From assembly GCF_900142085.1 (NCBI RefSeq), contig NZ_FQZQ01000027.1, positions 1-53,760 of the forward strand: a stretch of DNA of 53,760 bases, in the 5' to 3' direction. The DNA is from Shimia gijangensis. GTDB lineage: Bacteria; Pseudomonadota; Alphaproteobacteria; Rhodobacterales; Rhodobacteraceae. A program made the translations under genes and the position numbers. The notes below the pieces were generated by a model, which saw only the letters and a list, made by a program, of their open reading frames with translations, did not search any database and had not been told where the DNA came from. Below are positions 26,947 to 35,895 of the stretch, one piece after another; within the stretch, counting starts at the first letter, position 1; each line of letters starts with the position of its first letter.

Positions 26947-28535
26947 CACACCTCGCATTCTGGACAGGCAAGGATCGAGCACGCATGGAACGCTTGTGGC
27001 TACAATCACCACTCGCCACAACGCGTCCAGATCAGAAGAAACTGAACCGTGCTGACTATCGTGCGGCGAGTGTGACGGGTGCGGCGAGTGTCGGTGATGC
27101 GGTTTACAGTAAGCCACCGCTCGCCGTACCACCGGGTGCCGCGCCTGTGACACCACCCGGCGTCGTACCGGGTGCGACGATTGACGGTGAGGTTCTCGAT
27201 GCTGGTTCGGGCGGGTATCTGACGATTTACGATCAGGATCAGCACTTCGAAGGGTGTGTGTACGTCAGAGAGGATCACAAGATTATGACACCGGACGGTT
27301 CGCTCTTACCGCCTGATAAATTCAAAGTCGAATACGGTGGCCACGAGTTTCAGATGCAAGCCGATGGTGCCCGGCCAACCAAAGACGCTTGGGAAGCGTT
27401 TACCCAGAACAGGTGCAAGAGGTTCCCAATGGCGAAATACAAATGTTTCACACCAGATCGACCCTTTGGTGAGATACGTGACGATGCAGTAAACACGTTC
27501 CGCGCGCCCGAGTGGGAACCGACCGAAGGCGATGTCACACCGTTCCTGACTTTGGTTGAGAAAATGCTGCCGGATCCAACAGACCGATCAATCTTTTTGA
27601 CATGGTGTGCCGCAATGGTTCAAAACCCCGGTCAGAAGTTTCAGTGGGCGCTCGTGCTACAGGGTGCAGAAGGTAATGGTAAGACATTCCTCTTGCGGTG
27701 CATGGCGTATGCTGTTGGATCACACATGTCGCACTTCCCTAATCCGGAAGACATGAACGAAAAGTACAACACGTACCTTGAGGGAAACCTGCTGATTGGT
27801 GTTGAGGAAATTCAAATGTCCGGGCACCGGGAACAACTGGATCGCCTCAAGAAATACATCACCAATGACCGTGTGGAAATCCGCGGAATGCGCACGGACA
27901 AACGTATGGGTGACAACCTGACCAATTGGATATTCTGCACCAACCACAAGGACGCTGTGATTAAGACCAAGGATGACCGCCGATATGCGATTTTCTTTAC
28001 CGCACAACAAAATGCAACTGATCTTTTCCGGGATGGTATGGACGGTCGGTTTTTTGCAGACCTCTGGGATTGGGCCCGCGATGGTGGGTTTGCGATTGTG
28101 GCGACGTATCTGCACCAGATGCCGCTTGACGAACGTTTCAATCCTCTGGGTGACTGTACGCGAGCTCCGAATACGACGACAACACATGAAGCGATACACT
28201 CTTCTTTTGGACCTTGGGAACAAGAACTCTTGGAAGCGATTGACCAGGAGTTTTCGGGCTTCAGGGGTGGTTGGTTAAATAGTGCTAAGGCCAAGGAGTT
28301 GTTAGAGCGACAGGGCTACCGAAAAATTTCACAGAATAGACTCAGCGAAGCAATTAGGAACATTGGATTTGAAAAGTGCAAAGCGTACAAACATGGCCGC
28401 TCACCCAGACCTGTTCACGCAGACAAAACGCGGCCGCGTTTGTTTTGTCGCCCAGAGCACAATCGTGCCAACTACAATGTCGACCAGTATGTGGCCACAA
28501 ATGAGGACCTTCCTCCTGGAACTCAAGTCACGTGA
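26856..28535 (+). CDS. Helicase half of the split primase-helicase (DUF5906 / VirE-like)
   Basis: A 559-residue ORF in the -1 frame relative to the previous one, overlapping it by 91 bases. Authentic sequence probably begins at the T5 run near 26888. Residues ~20-55 complete the primase linker, and the ATPase follows: Walker A GAEGNGKTFLL, Walker B-like NLLIGVEEIQM and sensor-like NWIFCTNHKDAV. This is the replicative helicase type of satellite phages and integrative islands. A single extra T in the run would restore one protein of about 760 residues with ARFFPTEGDD at the join. A mutation, base-call error or -1 slippage could each explain the split. Confidence 0.83.
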   Translation: MERQRRCTCTVFPTEGDDAFDRSGADSALLTHLAFWTGKDRARMERLWLQSPLATTRPDQKKLNRADYRAASVTGAASVGDAVYSKPPLAVPPGAAPVTPPGVVPGATIDGEVLDAGSGGYLTIYDQDQHFEGCVYVREDHKIMTPDGSLLPPDKFKVEYGGHEFQMQADGARPTKDAWEAFTQNRCKRFPMAKYKCFTPDRPFGEIRDDAVNTFRAPEWEPTEGDVTPFLTLVEKMLPDPTDRSIFLTWCAAMVQNPGQKFQWALVLQGAEGNGKTFLLRCMAYAVGSHMSHFPNPEDMNEKYNTYLEGNLLIGVEEIQMSGHREQLDRLKKYITNDRVEIRGMRTDKRMGDNLTNWIFCTNHKDAVIKTKDDRRYAIFFTAQQNATDLFRDGMDGRFFADLWDWARDGGFAIVATYLHQMPLDERFNPLGDCTRAPNTTTTHEAIHSSFGPWEQELLEAIDQEFSGFRGGWLNSAKAKELLERQGYRKISQNRLSEAIRNIGFEKCKAYKHGRSPRPVHADKTRPRLFCRPEHNRANYNVDQYVATNEDLPPGTQVT

Positions 28536-28785
28536 CTGGTCACGCAACCGGCGAGGCGTCGATGATTGATGAGAGGTTTGGGACAAGTCGCCACCAGCTG
28601 ACTTCCAGATCGCGTAAGAATTACTAGAACGACAACAACGAGGATTCCTACATCACAGTTCCCACATCGGAAGACGCCCGAGGGAGGGCGTGGAACACGG
28701 CGCCGATTTTGTAGCGACAGAGCAGACTATCAATCTGATCGCGGTTTCAACCTTGCCGATCCACACCCAGCCAACCCCATCATGA

Positions 28786-29016
28786 GCCAGTGAGCTCGAA
28801 GAGAACCAAGGCAACCTCAGACGTAAAACCGCCCACACAGTGAGAAAGAATATTGATAGATTAGAGAACACAATCGGCCCAATGCCGACTTTCGAACAGC
28901 TTGCAGCTAACGTCTGCTCTGAGCCGAATCTACCGATGCTGCAGCTGGTTCGAATGGGCGTGATGAGCACAGAACGGACGTCCCCGGGTTTGATCACTCC
29001 TCCTGCCGACTCTTGA
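28786..29016 (+). pseudogene. Possible coding remnant at the island edge
   Basis: From just after a stop at 28783-28785 the frame stays open to TGA 29014-29016. It gives a plausible, moderately charged sequence including TVRKNIDRLENTIGPMPTFE and LPMLQLVRMGVMS. There is no ATG start with a ribosome site; GTG 28840 is possible. It could be the tail of a phage or island gene. I do not recognise it. Confidence 0.25.
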
Positions 29017-29071
29017 GAAGAGGCAATTATACACACGCATAAGCCACCTATGGATTTACATCTAAGAAGCT

Positions 29072-29085
29072 TTCGTTGGAACGAA
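29072..29085. promoter_or_regulatory. Short palindrome upstream of proX
   Basis: TTCGTT, two bases, AACGAA, a perfect 6-bp-arm inverted repeat about 180 bases before the proX start. It may be a regulator site for the importer operon. A LysR-type regulator is encoded 3 kb downstream, but the repeat lacks the T-N11-A layout. Confidence 0.3.
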
Positions 29086-29263
29086 GGTCGCTAAATTCGA
29101 GCCTGGCTTCATCTCTCCACCTGTAAACAACTGTACATGATTCAAAATTCTTTTCAGTTCTTTGCTCATAGACCTGTCGGTACAACTCTTCGCTACAAAC
29201 AAGGCGAATTTTGGCTTGGATCGTTTCTCTGCCCCTGTTTCGCCGATGACAAGGAGGAAAGAA

Positions 29264-30235
29264 ATGTTCAAGATATCAGCGGGTCTCGGGTGTGTATTTG
29301 CTGCGGCAATCACCGCTTCGGCGGCCCAGGCAAACGAATGCGGTGAAGTATCACTGATGCAGGCCGATTGGGGGTCAGCGCAAATTGTGACCGCGGTCTC
29401 GAAGTTTCTGATGGAGCAAGGCTATGGTTGCGAAGTGACCACGGTTCCGCTCTCGAGCAACCCTGCGCTGGCATCCGTTTCCGAGACAGGAGAGCCCGAT
29501 ATTCTGACTGAAATCTGGACAAACGGCGCGCCGGCTTACCAAGGGCTGGTTGACTCAGGTGCAATCATTCCTGTGACCGAAGTTCTGTCAGATGGCGGTG
29601 TCGAAGGGTTCTTTGTTCCGAACTACCTTGTGGAGGAGCATCCGGAACTGGCAACAATTGAAGGCATCGCAGCCAACCCCGAACTCGTCGGAAATCGCTT
29701 TCACAATTGCCCCGAGGGATGGACCTGTCTGAATGTCAGCACCAACCTGATGAAGGCAGGCGGGCTGATTGATGCAGGCATTGAAAACTTCGTGCATGGA
29801 TCAGGCGAAACCCTTGCGGCTTCGATCGCTGCCGCCTACGAAAACAAAGAGCCGTGGTTCGGCTTTTATTGGGCACCGACATCGGTACTGGGCAAATACC
29901 CGATGACCCTGGTCGATATGGGCCCCCATGACCCTGAAAAGCACGCCTGCAACATCACAGCGGAATGCGCGACGCCAGAAATGAGCGCCTTCCCCCGCAG
30001 TGAAGTCGTTACAGTTCTGTCGAAAGAATTCATGGCCGAAAACGCAGCAGTGTCTGACCTGATGACAAATCTGTCCTTCACCAACGCACAGATGGGCGAA
30101 ACGCTGGCATGGGTCGAGGACAACAATGCCTCCTACGATGAAGGTGCTGTGCACTTTCTGACGACCTACAAGGATGTCTGGGGGGCGTGGCTTAACGATG
30201 CTGCGCGCGACAAACTTTCCGCATTGCTGCAGTAA
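29264..30235 (+). CDS. proX: Glycine-betaine/proline-betaine-type binding protein (ProX-like)
   Basis: A 323-residue periplasmic binding protein of the OpuAC/ProX family. It starts MFKISAG with a Sec signal cleaved after AQA and continues with the family features MQADWGSAQIVTA, DILTEIWTNG, GWTCLN and EPWFGFYWAPTSVLG. The two last regions supply aromatic residues used to hold a quaternary ammonium or sulfonium group. ATG 29264 has AGGAGG directly upstream; the ORF opens earlier at 29162, which is rejected. It heads the importer operon proXWV. The downstream enzymes suggest the ligand is used as carbon source, not only for osmoprotection. Confidence 0.92.
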   Translation: MFKISAGLGCVFAAAITASAAQANECGEVSLMQADWGSAQIVTAVSKFLMEQGYGCEVTTVPLSSNPALASVSETGEPDILTEIWTNGAPAYQGLVDSGAIIPVTEVLSDGGVEGFFVPNYLVEEHPELATIEGIAANPELVGNRFHNCPEGWTCLNVSTNLMKAGGLIDAGIENFVHGSGETLAASIAAAYENKEPWFGFYWAPTSVLGKYPMTLVDMGPHDPEKHACNITAECATPEMSAFPRSEVVTVLSKEFMAENAAVSDLMTNLSFTNAQMGETLAWVEDNNASYDEGAVHFLTTYKDVWGAWLNDAARDKLSALLQ

Positions 30236-30246
30236 ACTGCACGGAC

Positions 30247-30270
30247 AGGGGCATCCTCAGCGATGCCCCT
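30247..30270 (+). terminator. Intercistronic stem-loop between proX and proW
   Basis: A perfect nine-base stem, AGGGGCATC and GATGCCCCT, around a six-base loop, twelve bases after the proX stop. No T run follows. It probably stabilises proX mRNA or partly terminates, raising binding protein over permease. Confidence 0.65.
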
Positions 30271-30302
30271 AACGCACTGAAGTAGATCGGAAAGTGGGAT
30301 AA

Positions 30303-31331
30303 ATGGCCTTCTATGACAAGTTATTCAGCGCATTGGGTTTGAGCGAATGGTGTGGCACGTCAGACGATAAAGCGCCTCTTTCGCTGGCGGACCTTGCGGC
30401 GCAAGCAGGAGGAGAAGAGGCCTCTGGACCGCTCATGCCAATTCCCTCGTTTGATAATCTGCATGAAAGCTGCAACCGCATATGGCAGTCGCGCGATGTA
30501 ACCAACGGGATCGAAGAAGGGTTTCTGGCAGCCAAACCGGTCCTGAAAACTGTTCTGGACCCGATCACACAACCACTGAGCTGGATGTTGGATGGCGCAC
30601 TTTGGCTGTTTGAAGCGATGCCGTGGTTCATCATGGTCCCGCTTCTGGTGGCGATTTCCTGGTACGCCTCGCGTTCGCGCCCTGTGACGATCTTTGTCGC
30701 CGTCTCGATTATGCTGCTGGCTGTCGTAGACCACTACGATGTGGCGATGCAGACTCTGTCGATCATCTTTGTATGTACGACGATATCGGTGCTGTTCGGT
30801 GTGCCCATTGGCATTGCCATGTCGAAATCCGACCGATTGCAAAAAAGCGTGGTTCCGTTACTCGACCTGCTGCAGACCCTGCCGACCTTCGTGTACCTGA
30901 TCCCTCTAATCTTCTTGTTCTCGGTCACGGAATCGAAACTTTATGGGATCGCGATCATCCTTTACGCGATCGTCCCGGTGATCCGCCTGACCGATCTGGG
31001 CATCCGCCTTGTAGATCAGGACGTGATCGAAGCGGCCAATGCCTTTGGCATGAATGACCGCCAGAAACTGATGCGAGTACAATTGCCGCTGGCGCTGCCG
31101 AACATCATGGCCGGGATCAACCAGACCATCATGATGAGCCTTGCCATGGTCGTGATCGCCTCTCTTGTTTCGGCCCCTGGCCTTGGCGTGAACGTGTTGC
31201 GCGGTATCCGAAACCTTGAACTGGGTGTGGGCATCGTCGCTGGCATCGGCATTGTTCTGCTGGCCGTGATCCTTGACCGCGTGTCCAAGGCAGCTCTCAC
31301 ACGGGTCGATAAGACCCAAGTCAAACATTAA
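30303..31331 (+). CDS. proW: Betaine ABC transporter permease (ProW-like)
   Basis: A 342-residue inner-membrane permease. A cytoplasmic N-terminal segment of ~90 residues precedes about six to eight hydrophobic helices. The ATPase-contact loop is EAANAFGMNDRQKLMRVQLP, followed by GINQTIMMSLAMVVIASLVS as in ProW. It starts 67 bases after proX, past the stem-loop, and ends 12 bases before proV. Confidence 0.93.
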   Translation: MAFYDKLFSALGLSEWCGTSDDKAPLSLADLAAQAGGEEASGPLMPIPSFDNLHESCNRIWQSRDVTNGIEEGFLAAKPVLKTVLDPITQPLSWMLDGALWLFEAMPWFIMVPLLVAISWYASRSRPVTIFVAVSIMLLAVVDHYDVAMQTLSIIFVCTTISVLFGVPIGIAMSKSDRLQKSVVPLLDLLQTLPTFVYLIPLIFLFSVTESKLYGIAIILYAIVPVIRLTDLGIRLVDQDVIEAANAFGMNDRQKLMRVQLPLALPNIMAGINQTIMMSLAMVVIASLVSAPGLGVNVLRGIRNLELGVGIVAGIGIVLLAVILDRVSKAALTRVDKTQVKH

Positions 31332-31343
31332 GGAGCCGGTTCA

Positions 31344-32402
31344 ATGACACAACCAATGGTCCGCCTGTCCGGGCTCTATAAAATATTTGGCGCCCGCGAC
31401 AAGGACGTGTTGCAGCATGTCAAAGGAGGCATGGGTAAGGAAGAATTGCTGGCGCAGCACGGGCACGTGTTGGGGCTCAACAATATCAACGTCGATATGC
31501 AGGCGGGGGAAATCACAGTGGTCATGGGCCTGTCCGGCTCTGGGAAATCTACTCTGATCCGCCACCTGAACCGGTTGATCGAACCCACTGCGGGCGAGAT
31601 CATCGTGCAGGGTGAGGACGTGATGCAACTGTCCGAGGACGGGTTGCGCCATGCTCGACAGGAAAAGATGTCGATGGTGTTCCAGAAGTTCGCGTTATTG
31701 CCGCACAAGACCGTGCTGAAGAATGCAGGCATGCCCTTGTCGGTGCGTGGCGAAGACGAGGCCACCTGCGACCGCGAAGCCGCGAAATGGCTGGATCGCG
31801 TCGGTCTGAGCGGGTTCGAGAACCATTATCCGGCGCAGCTGTCTGGTGGGATGCAACAGCGTGTGGGCATTGCTCGGGCACTGAGTGCAAACACACCGAT
31901 CATGCTGATGGACGAGGCTTTCTCGGCACTTGACCCGCTGATCCGGACCGACATGCAGGACCTGCTGCTCGAGCTGCAAAAAGAGCTGCACAAGACCATC
32001 ATCTTCATCACGCATGACCTTGATGAGGCGCTGAAGCTGGCCGATCACCTTGTGATCTTGAAGGATGGTTTTGTTGTACAACAGGGCGAGCCGCAGCATA
32101 TTCTGTTGAACCCTAACGATCCCTACATCGAAGACTTCGTGAGCGACATCAACCGCGCACGGGTTCTGCGGGTGCGCTCGGTTATGACCCCACTTGGGGA
32201 TGACAAAGTGCCCGCGGATGCCCATGGCGAAGTGGACGTGAACGACACGCTCGAAAGCATGATCGCGCGGTCCGGCGGGGATACGTCACACGCCTATGTT
32301 GTCAAGGATGGGGAGCAGACGGTCGGCACACTGGACATGACCGAACTGGTTCGCGCTCTCGTCCCTCGTGTTGCCTCCGAAGCAGGTGCGCGTCAGTCCT
32401 GA
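31344..32402 (+). CDS. proV: Betaine ABC transporter ATP-binding protein (ProV-like)
   Basis: A 352-residue ATPase with Walker A GLSGSGKST near residue 60, signature LSGGMQQRVGIARAL and Walker B IMLMDEAFSALDP, and a C-terminal CBS-type region (residues ~275-345) as in ProV/OpuAA osmosensing subunits. AAGGAG lies just before ATG 31344. It is convergent with the LysR gene 33 bases further on, so the importer forms a three-gene operon. Confidence 0.95.
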   Translation: MTQPMVRLSGLYKIFGARDKDVLQHVKGGMGKEELLAQHGHVLGLNNINVDMQAGEITVVMGLSGSGKSTLIRHLNRLIEPTAGEIIVQGEDVMQLSEDGLRHARQEKMSMVFQKFALLPHKTVLKNAGMPLSVRGEDEATCDREAAKWLDRVGLSGFENHYPAQLSGGMQQRVGIARALSANTPIMLMDEAFSALDPLIRTDMQDLLLELQKELHKTIIFITHDLDEALKLADHLVILKDGFVVQQGEPQHILLNPNDPYIEDFVSDINRARVLRVRSVMTPLGDDKVPADAHGEVDVNDTLESMIARSGGDTSHAYVVKDGEQTVGTLDMTELVRALVPRVASEAGARQS

Positions 32403-32435
32403 CGCGCGCTGACGGCAGAGCTGTAATTCAACAGA

Positions 32436-33359
32436 TCAGGCCCGGAAGAACCGCATGGCTGGGTCGGCCTCGATCTGTTCGAACAGCCAGTCGATAAATG
32501 TATCGAGCTTGGGGTTGGGTGCACGCTCTTTTTGCGTCGCCAGATACCAGCGGCCTGGCTCTGGCACCGAAATGTCGAACGGTCTGACCAAGCGCCCCCT
32601 TTCAAGATCACGCGTGCAAAACGGTGCCCTTGAGATGCTCATTCCGTTGTTGTTCAAAACGGCTTCGCGGACAAGCGGGTAATTGTCGAAAACAGAGCCA
32701 AATTTCATCGTTTCGCGATCTAAGCCCGCCGCATCCAACCAGCAGTCCCAGTCATCCGGCTCATTCCATGTGTTTGGGACACTCAGCAACAGGTAATTTT
32801 TTAGCTCTTCCAGCGGCATTCCACCGCTTGCGGTTTTCAAGGCCTCCGGAGCACATACTGGGTAGATATCGGTTTCGAACAACGGGCTATAGTCAAACCG
32901 TTTGTCAAATGGTGGTGCATTGAACACGCCCACATCGAACCGGTGCATGTCATAATCACCGTCTTCAAAGGTAGAGACTATGCGCACGCGTGTGTCTGGA
33001 TTATCCTGAAGAAATTCAGCCAATCTGGGCTGTAACCACATTGTATTGAAACTTGCGTAGGACTGGACAAGCAACACGTCCGGTTCCTCAGGTGTCTGGA
33101 TGCGCCGAGTGGCTTTGATGATTCCCTGAATGTGTTCGCGTACTGGTGGGTAATACTGCTCGCCAGCCGGTGTTAGCTCGACCGAACGGCTTGTGCGTTC
33201 CAGTAGTTTAACGCCGATTGTTGTTTCTAATGCTTTGACCTGGTGGCTGACTGCCGCATGGGTCACACAAATCTCGTCAGCGGCCTTTCGGAAACTCTTG
33301 TGACGCGCCACCGCCTCAAAAGCGCGCAGTGAAACCAGCGTGGGCATGTGAGTGGTCAT
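32436..33359 (-). CDS. LysR-family regulator (GcvA-like)
   Basis: A 307-residue LysR regulator. The N-terminal winged helix (residues ~5-65) reads AFEAVARHKSFRKAADEIC and HAAVSHQVKALE, and a periplasmic-binding-type effector domain fills residues ~95-300. It is divergent from the acyl-CoA ligase operon across 210 bases and convergent with proV. By usual LysR logic it should activate the divergent ligase/cupin/beta-oxidation operon in response to a pathway intermediate. Confidence 0.92.
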   Translation of the reverse strand: MTTHMPTLVSLRAFEAVARHKSFRKAADEICVTHAAVSHQVKALETTIGVKLLERTSRSVELTPAGEQYYPPVREHIQGIIKATRRIQTPEEPDVLLVQSYASFNTMWLQPRLAEFLQDNPDTRVRIVSTFEDGDYDMHRFDVGVFNAPPFDKRFDYSPLFETDIYPVCAPEALKTASGGMPLEELKNYLLLSVPNTWNEPDDWDCWLDAAGLDRETMKFGSVFDNYPLVREAVLNNNGMSISRAPFCTRDLERGRLVRPFDISVPEPGRWYLATQKERAPNPKLDTFIDWLFEQIEADPAMRFFRA

Positions 33360-33569
33360 TGCTGCATCTCCTCGATGAAATCAATTCTGCTTACCCTCAA
33401 GCAGAGTTATCCGACGACGGGCGCGAATATAGCAGGGTATAGATACTCTTTTTCATAACCTGTCAGGGGGTAGCACGCAATTCGCGGTGCGATGTGATCG
33501 GTTAGAATTTCTTGATGAAAGGAAATTCCTTTCAATTCTTCAACTGGACGAGAAATGCCAGATTAGCAG

Positions 33570-35201
33570 GTGAAGAAGCTCAAGGATTCCACCTTCATGC
33601 CACCATTGTCACCTTCGTCTAATGCATATGGCTATCCGTTGCTGATCAAGCACTTGTTAACCAGATCGAACATTGCGTCCGCCCGCCAAGAGATCGTCAG
33701 CGGCACCGAAATGCGGCTGAGCTACGCGGACTTGGGCAAACGCGTGCGCCAACTTGCCAATTCTTTAAAGGTCAGCGGGATACGTGAGTGCATGCGCGTC
33801 GGCGTCATGGATTGGGACACACACCGCTATCTTGAATGTTTTTTTGCGGTCCCGATGATGGGCGCAACCCTTTTCACGATCAACGTGCGGCTGTCTCCTG
33901 CGCAGGTACTTTATACGATCAACCACGGCAAACCGGACCTGATCATTGTTCATCGGGACTTCATGCCGCTCATTGATGATATCAAATCGGGCTTTGATCG
34001 GGACATCATCGTTGTACCGATTGGAGACGGTGAAGGGTATGAAGAGTGGATAGGTAAGGCCCTAGGCAGCTTTGACTTCCCAGACTTCGATGAAAACCAA
34101 ACGGCAACCTTGTTTTACACAACCGGGACCACCGGCAATCCCAAGGGGGTGAGCTATTCACATCGGCAGTTGGTCCTTCACACATTGGGCTTGATCGCAG
34201 GTTTCGGCGCATGGCCCGGGAATGCCGGATTTCATCGCGGCGACGTCTACATGCCGCTGACACCCTTGTTTCATGTCCACGGCTGGGGATTTCCATATGC
34301 CGCAACGATGCTGGGGCTGCGTCAGGTCTATCCCGGTCGATATGACCCTGACACAATCTTGGGATTGATTGCAGCCGAAGGCGTCACCTTTTCCCATTGC
34401 GTGCCCACGGTTCTGTCAATGGTGCTCGACCATCCGGACTGCCCACAAATTGACCTGCACAGATGGAAAGTGATCATTGGCGGGGCCGCTTTGCCGCGCA
34501 GTCTGCAAGACCGTGCTGCTGCGGCAGGCATATCCTTGCATGCGGCCTATGGTATGTCCGAAACCTGTCCGTTTCTGACGGTGGCCGATTTGTCCAGCAA
34601 TGACCCCGAGATGCAGGCGCAAACCGGCTTTCCCGGCCCGCTTGTCGACCTTCGTGTTGTGACACCGGATATGCAGGACGTTCCGCATGACGGTGAAACA
34701 ACCGGCGAAGTTGTTGCTCGGGCTCCCTGGTTGACACAAGGCTATCTGGACAATGCGCAAGCCTCGGACGCGCTTTGGGACGGTGGGTATCTGCATACCG
34801 GGGATGTTGGGTATATCCGCGAGAATGGATCGTTGCAGGTTACTGACCGCCTCAAGGACGTGATCAAGACCGGCGGCGAATGGATATCCTCACTGGCACT
34901 GGAAAACATAGCATCGTCTTGTGATGGCATCGAGGACGTCGCCGCGATCGGGCTGCCACACGCGAAGTGGGGCGAAAGGCCAGTGTTGGTCGCTCAAGTC
35001 GCAAAGGATGCCGACCCGGATCTTGTACGCCAGAGCGTTATGAAAGAAATCCAGTCGCGTGTCGACGCAGGTGAGATATCAAAATGGGCAGTTCCGGACG
35101 AATTAATCTTTGTCGACCGCCTTCCAAAAACCAGCGTCGGCAAACTCGATAAGAAACTCGTGCGGCAAGATATTTCGACGCGCTCGGACTTAAAATCATG
35201 A
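33570..35201 (+). CDS. Acyl-CoA ligase (AMP-forming)
   Basis: A 543-residue ANL-superfamily enzyme that activates a carboxylic acid with ATP and CoA. The AMP-binding P-loop YTTGTTGNPKG sits near residue 190, with later motifs AYGMSET and YLHTGDVGYI and the C-terminal catalytic lysine region TSVGKLDKK. It looks like the DmdB / medium-chain type. GTG 33570 is the ORF start; ATG 33597 is an equally good choice. It starts a translationally coupled four-gene operon. Candidate substrates are acrylate, methylmercaptopropionate, or a betaine such as gamma-butyrobetaine or carnitine. The sequence cannot decide. Confidence 0.88.
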   Translation: MKKLKDSTFMPPLSPSSNAYGYPLLIKHLLTRSNIASARQEIVSGTEMRLSYADLGKRVRQLANSLKVSGIRECMRVGVMDWDTHRYLECFFAVPMMGATLFTINVRLSPAQVLYTINHGKPDLIIVHRDFMPLIDDIKSGFDRDIIVVPIGDGEGYEEWIGKALGSFDFPDFDENQTATLFYTTGTTGNPKGVSYSHRQLVLHTLGLIAGFGAWPGNAGFHRGDVYMPLTPLFHVHGWGFPYAATMLGLRQVYPGRYDPDTILGLIAAEGVTFSHCVPTVLSMVLDHPDCPQIDLHRWKVIIGGAALPRSLQDRAAAAGISLHAAYGMSETCPFLTVADLSSNDPEMQAQTGFPGPLVDLRVVTPDMQDVPHDGETTGEVVARAPWLTQGYLDNAQASDALWDGGYLHTGDVGYIRENGSLQVTDRLKDVIKTGGEWISSLALENIASSCDGIEDVAAIGLPHAKWGERPVLVAQVAKDADPDLVRQSVMKEIQSRVDAGEISKWAVPDELIFVDRLPKTSVGKLDKKLVRQDISTRSDLKS

Positions 35202-35884
35202 CAGACAAACAACGTCGCATTCAGGCGCTTATTCAATCCATTGTCACCTATCTGCAGGCTCACAGAGCTGCCACGCGCGGCGTTGATCTGACGTTGGACA
35301 AGCTGGCAACCATGGACCTGTCTGACGAGAGGCTCATTGACTTACCCTCCCAAGGAACCCGGCATGATGAGGTTCTGAAGAACGCCATCGACGGGGTTGT
35401 CGCCCCCGAATTGCAGGACATCGCAGGTTGTCTGAAAGCCGCCAAGGATGATCTGATTTGGCGCGAAGACAACGCCCAATTCTATCCCCCTGGTGCCGAA
35501 TTGGGCGAGGGATACACAAAGTGTAACCTACATACTCTGCTGATTGGGCCAGACGCATGTGGACATCACCATCCCGATTTCAACCTTGGCATTTTCATGC
35601 TGGGTCCACGGACACTGTATCGCGACCACAACCACGACGCGCCAGAGCTTTATCTGAACCTGTCCGAAAAATCGGGTTGGCGGTTTGGCACTCGCGATTG
35701 GCAGGATTATCCGGCTGGATCACTTATCTGGAACGCAGCGGGCGATCCCCACGCCACCCGGGTCTATGATCAACCGTTCATCTCGGTCTTTGTCTGGCTC
35801 GAGAACGTGCATTCACCCTGCAATGTAATCCATTTCGACGACTGGGCAGAGGTCGAACAGGATCTTGCCAAACAGTCCAATTGA
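35198..35884 (+). CDS. DMSP-lyase-superfamily cupin (DddQ/DddW/DddL-like)
   Basis: A 228-residue cupin. The residues used by DddQ for metal binding and catalysis are all present with the same spacing: Y141, H144, H146, E150 and Y152 in YRDHNHDAPELY, then H185 in GDPHATR. DddQ-type lyases release dimethyl sulfide and acrylate from DMSP by beta-elimination. The sequence outside the core differs from the DddQ I remember, so another substrate with a beta leaving group is possible. ATG 35198 overlaps the ligase stop, and the hydratase/dehydrogenase follows, so its product very likely feeds CoA activation and beta-oxidation. Cytoplasmic; no signal peptide. Confidence 0.82.
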   Translation: MTDKQRRIQALIQSIVTYLQAHRAATRGVDLTLDKLATMDLSDERLIDLPSQGTRHDEVLKNAIDGVVAPELQDIAGCLKAAKDDLIWREDNAQFYPPGAELGEGYTKCNLHTLLIGPDACGHHHPDFNLGIFMLGPRTLYRDHNHDAPELYLNLSEKSGWRFGTRDWQDYPAGSLIWNAAGDPHATRVYDQPFISVFVWLENVHSPCNVIHFDDWAEVEQDLAKQSN

Positions 35885-35895
35885 GGTTTCCAAAC

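Larger units (their letters stand above)
28536..29263. other. Region between the island helicase and proX
   Basis: About 730 bases. The minus-strand frame 28653-29036 does not look like protein. On the plus strand a coding-like piece lies at 28786-29016. The island's right end should be here, but I see no direct repeat of the integrase-side sequence. The last ~200 bases form the proX leader and include the palindrome at 29072-29085. Confidence 0.4.

Noticed and set aside
28653..29036. Minus-strand 127-residue open frame
   Set aside because: Composition is unlike real proteins and it is antisense to a more coding-like plus-strand piece.
35198..35884. Assigning the cupin outright as dddQ or dddL
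   Set aside because: Core residues match, but overall likeness is only partial and the operon suggests that other onium substrates are possible, so no gene symbol is given.
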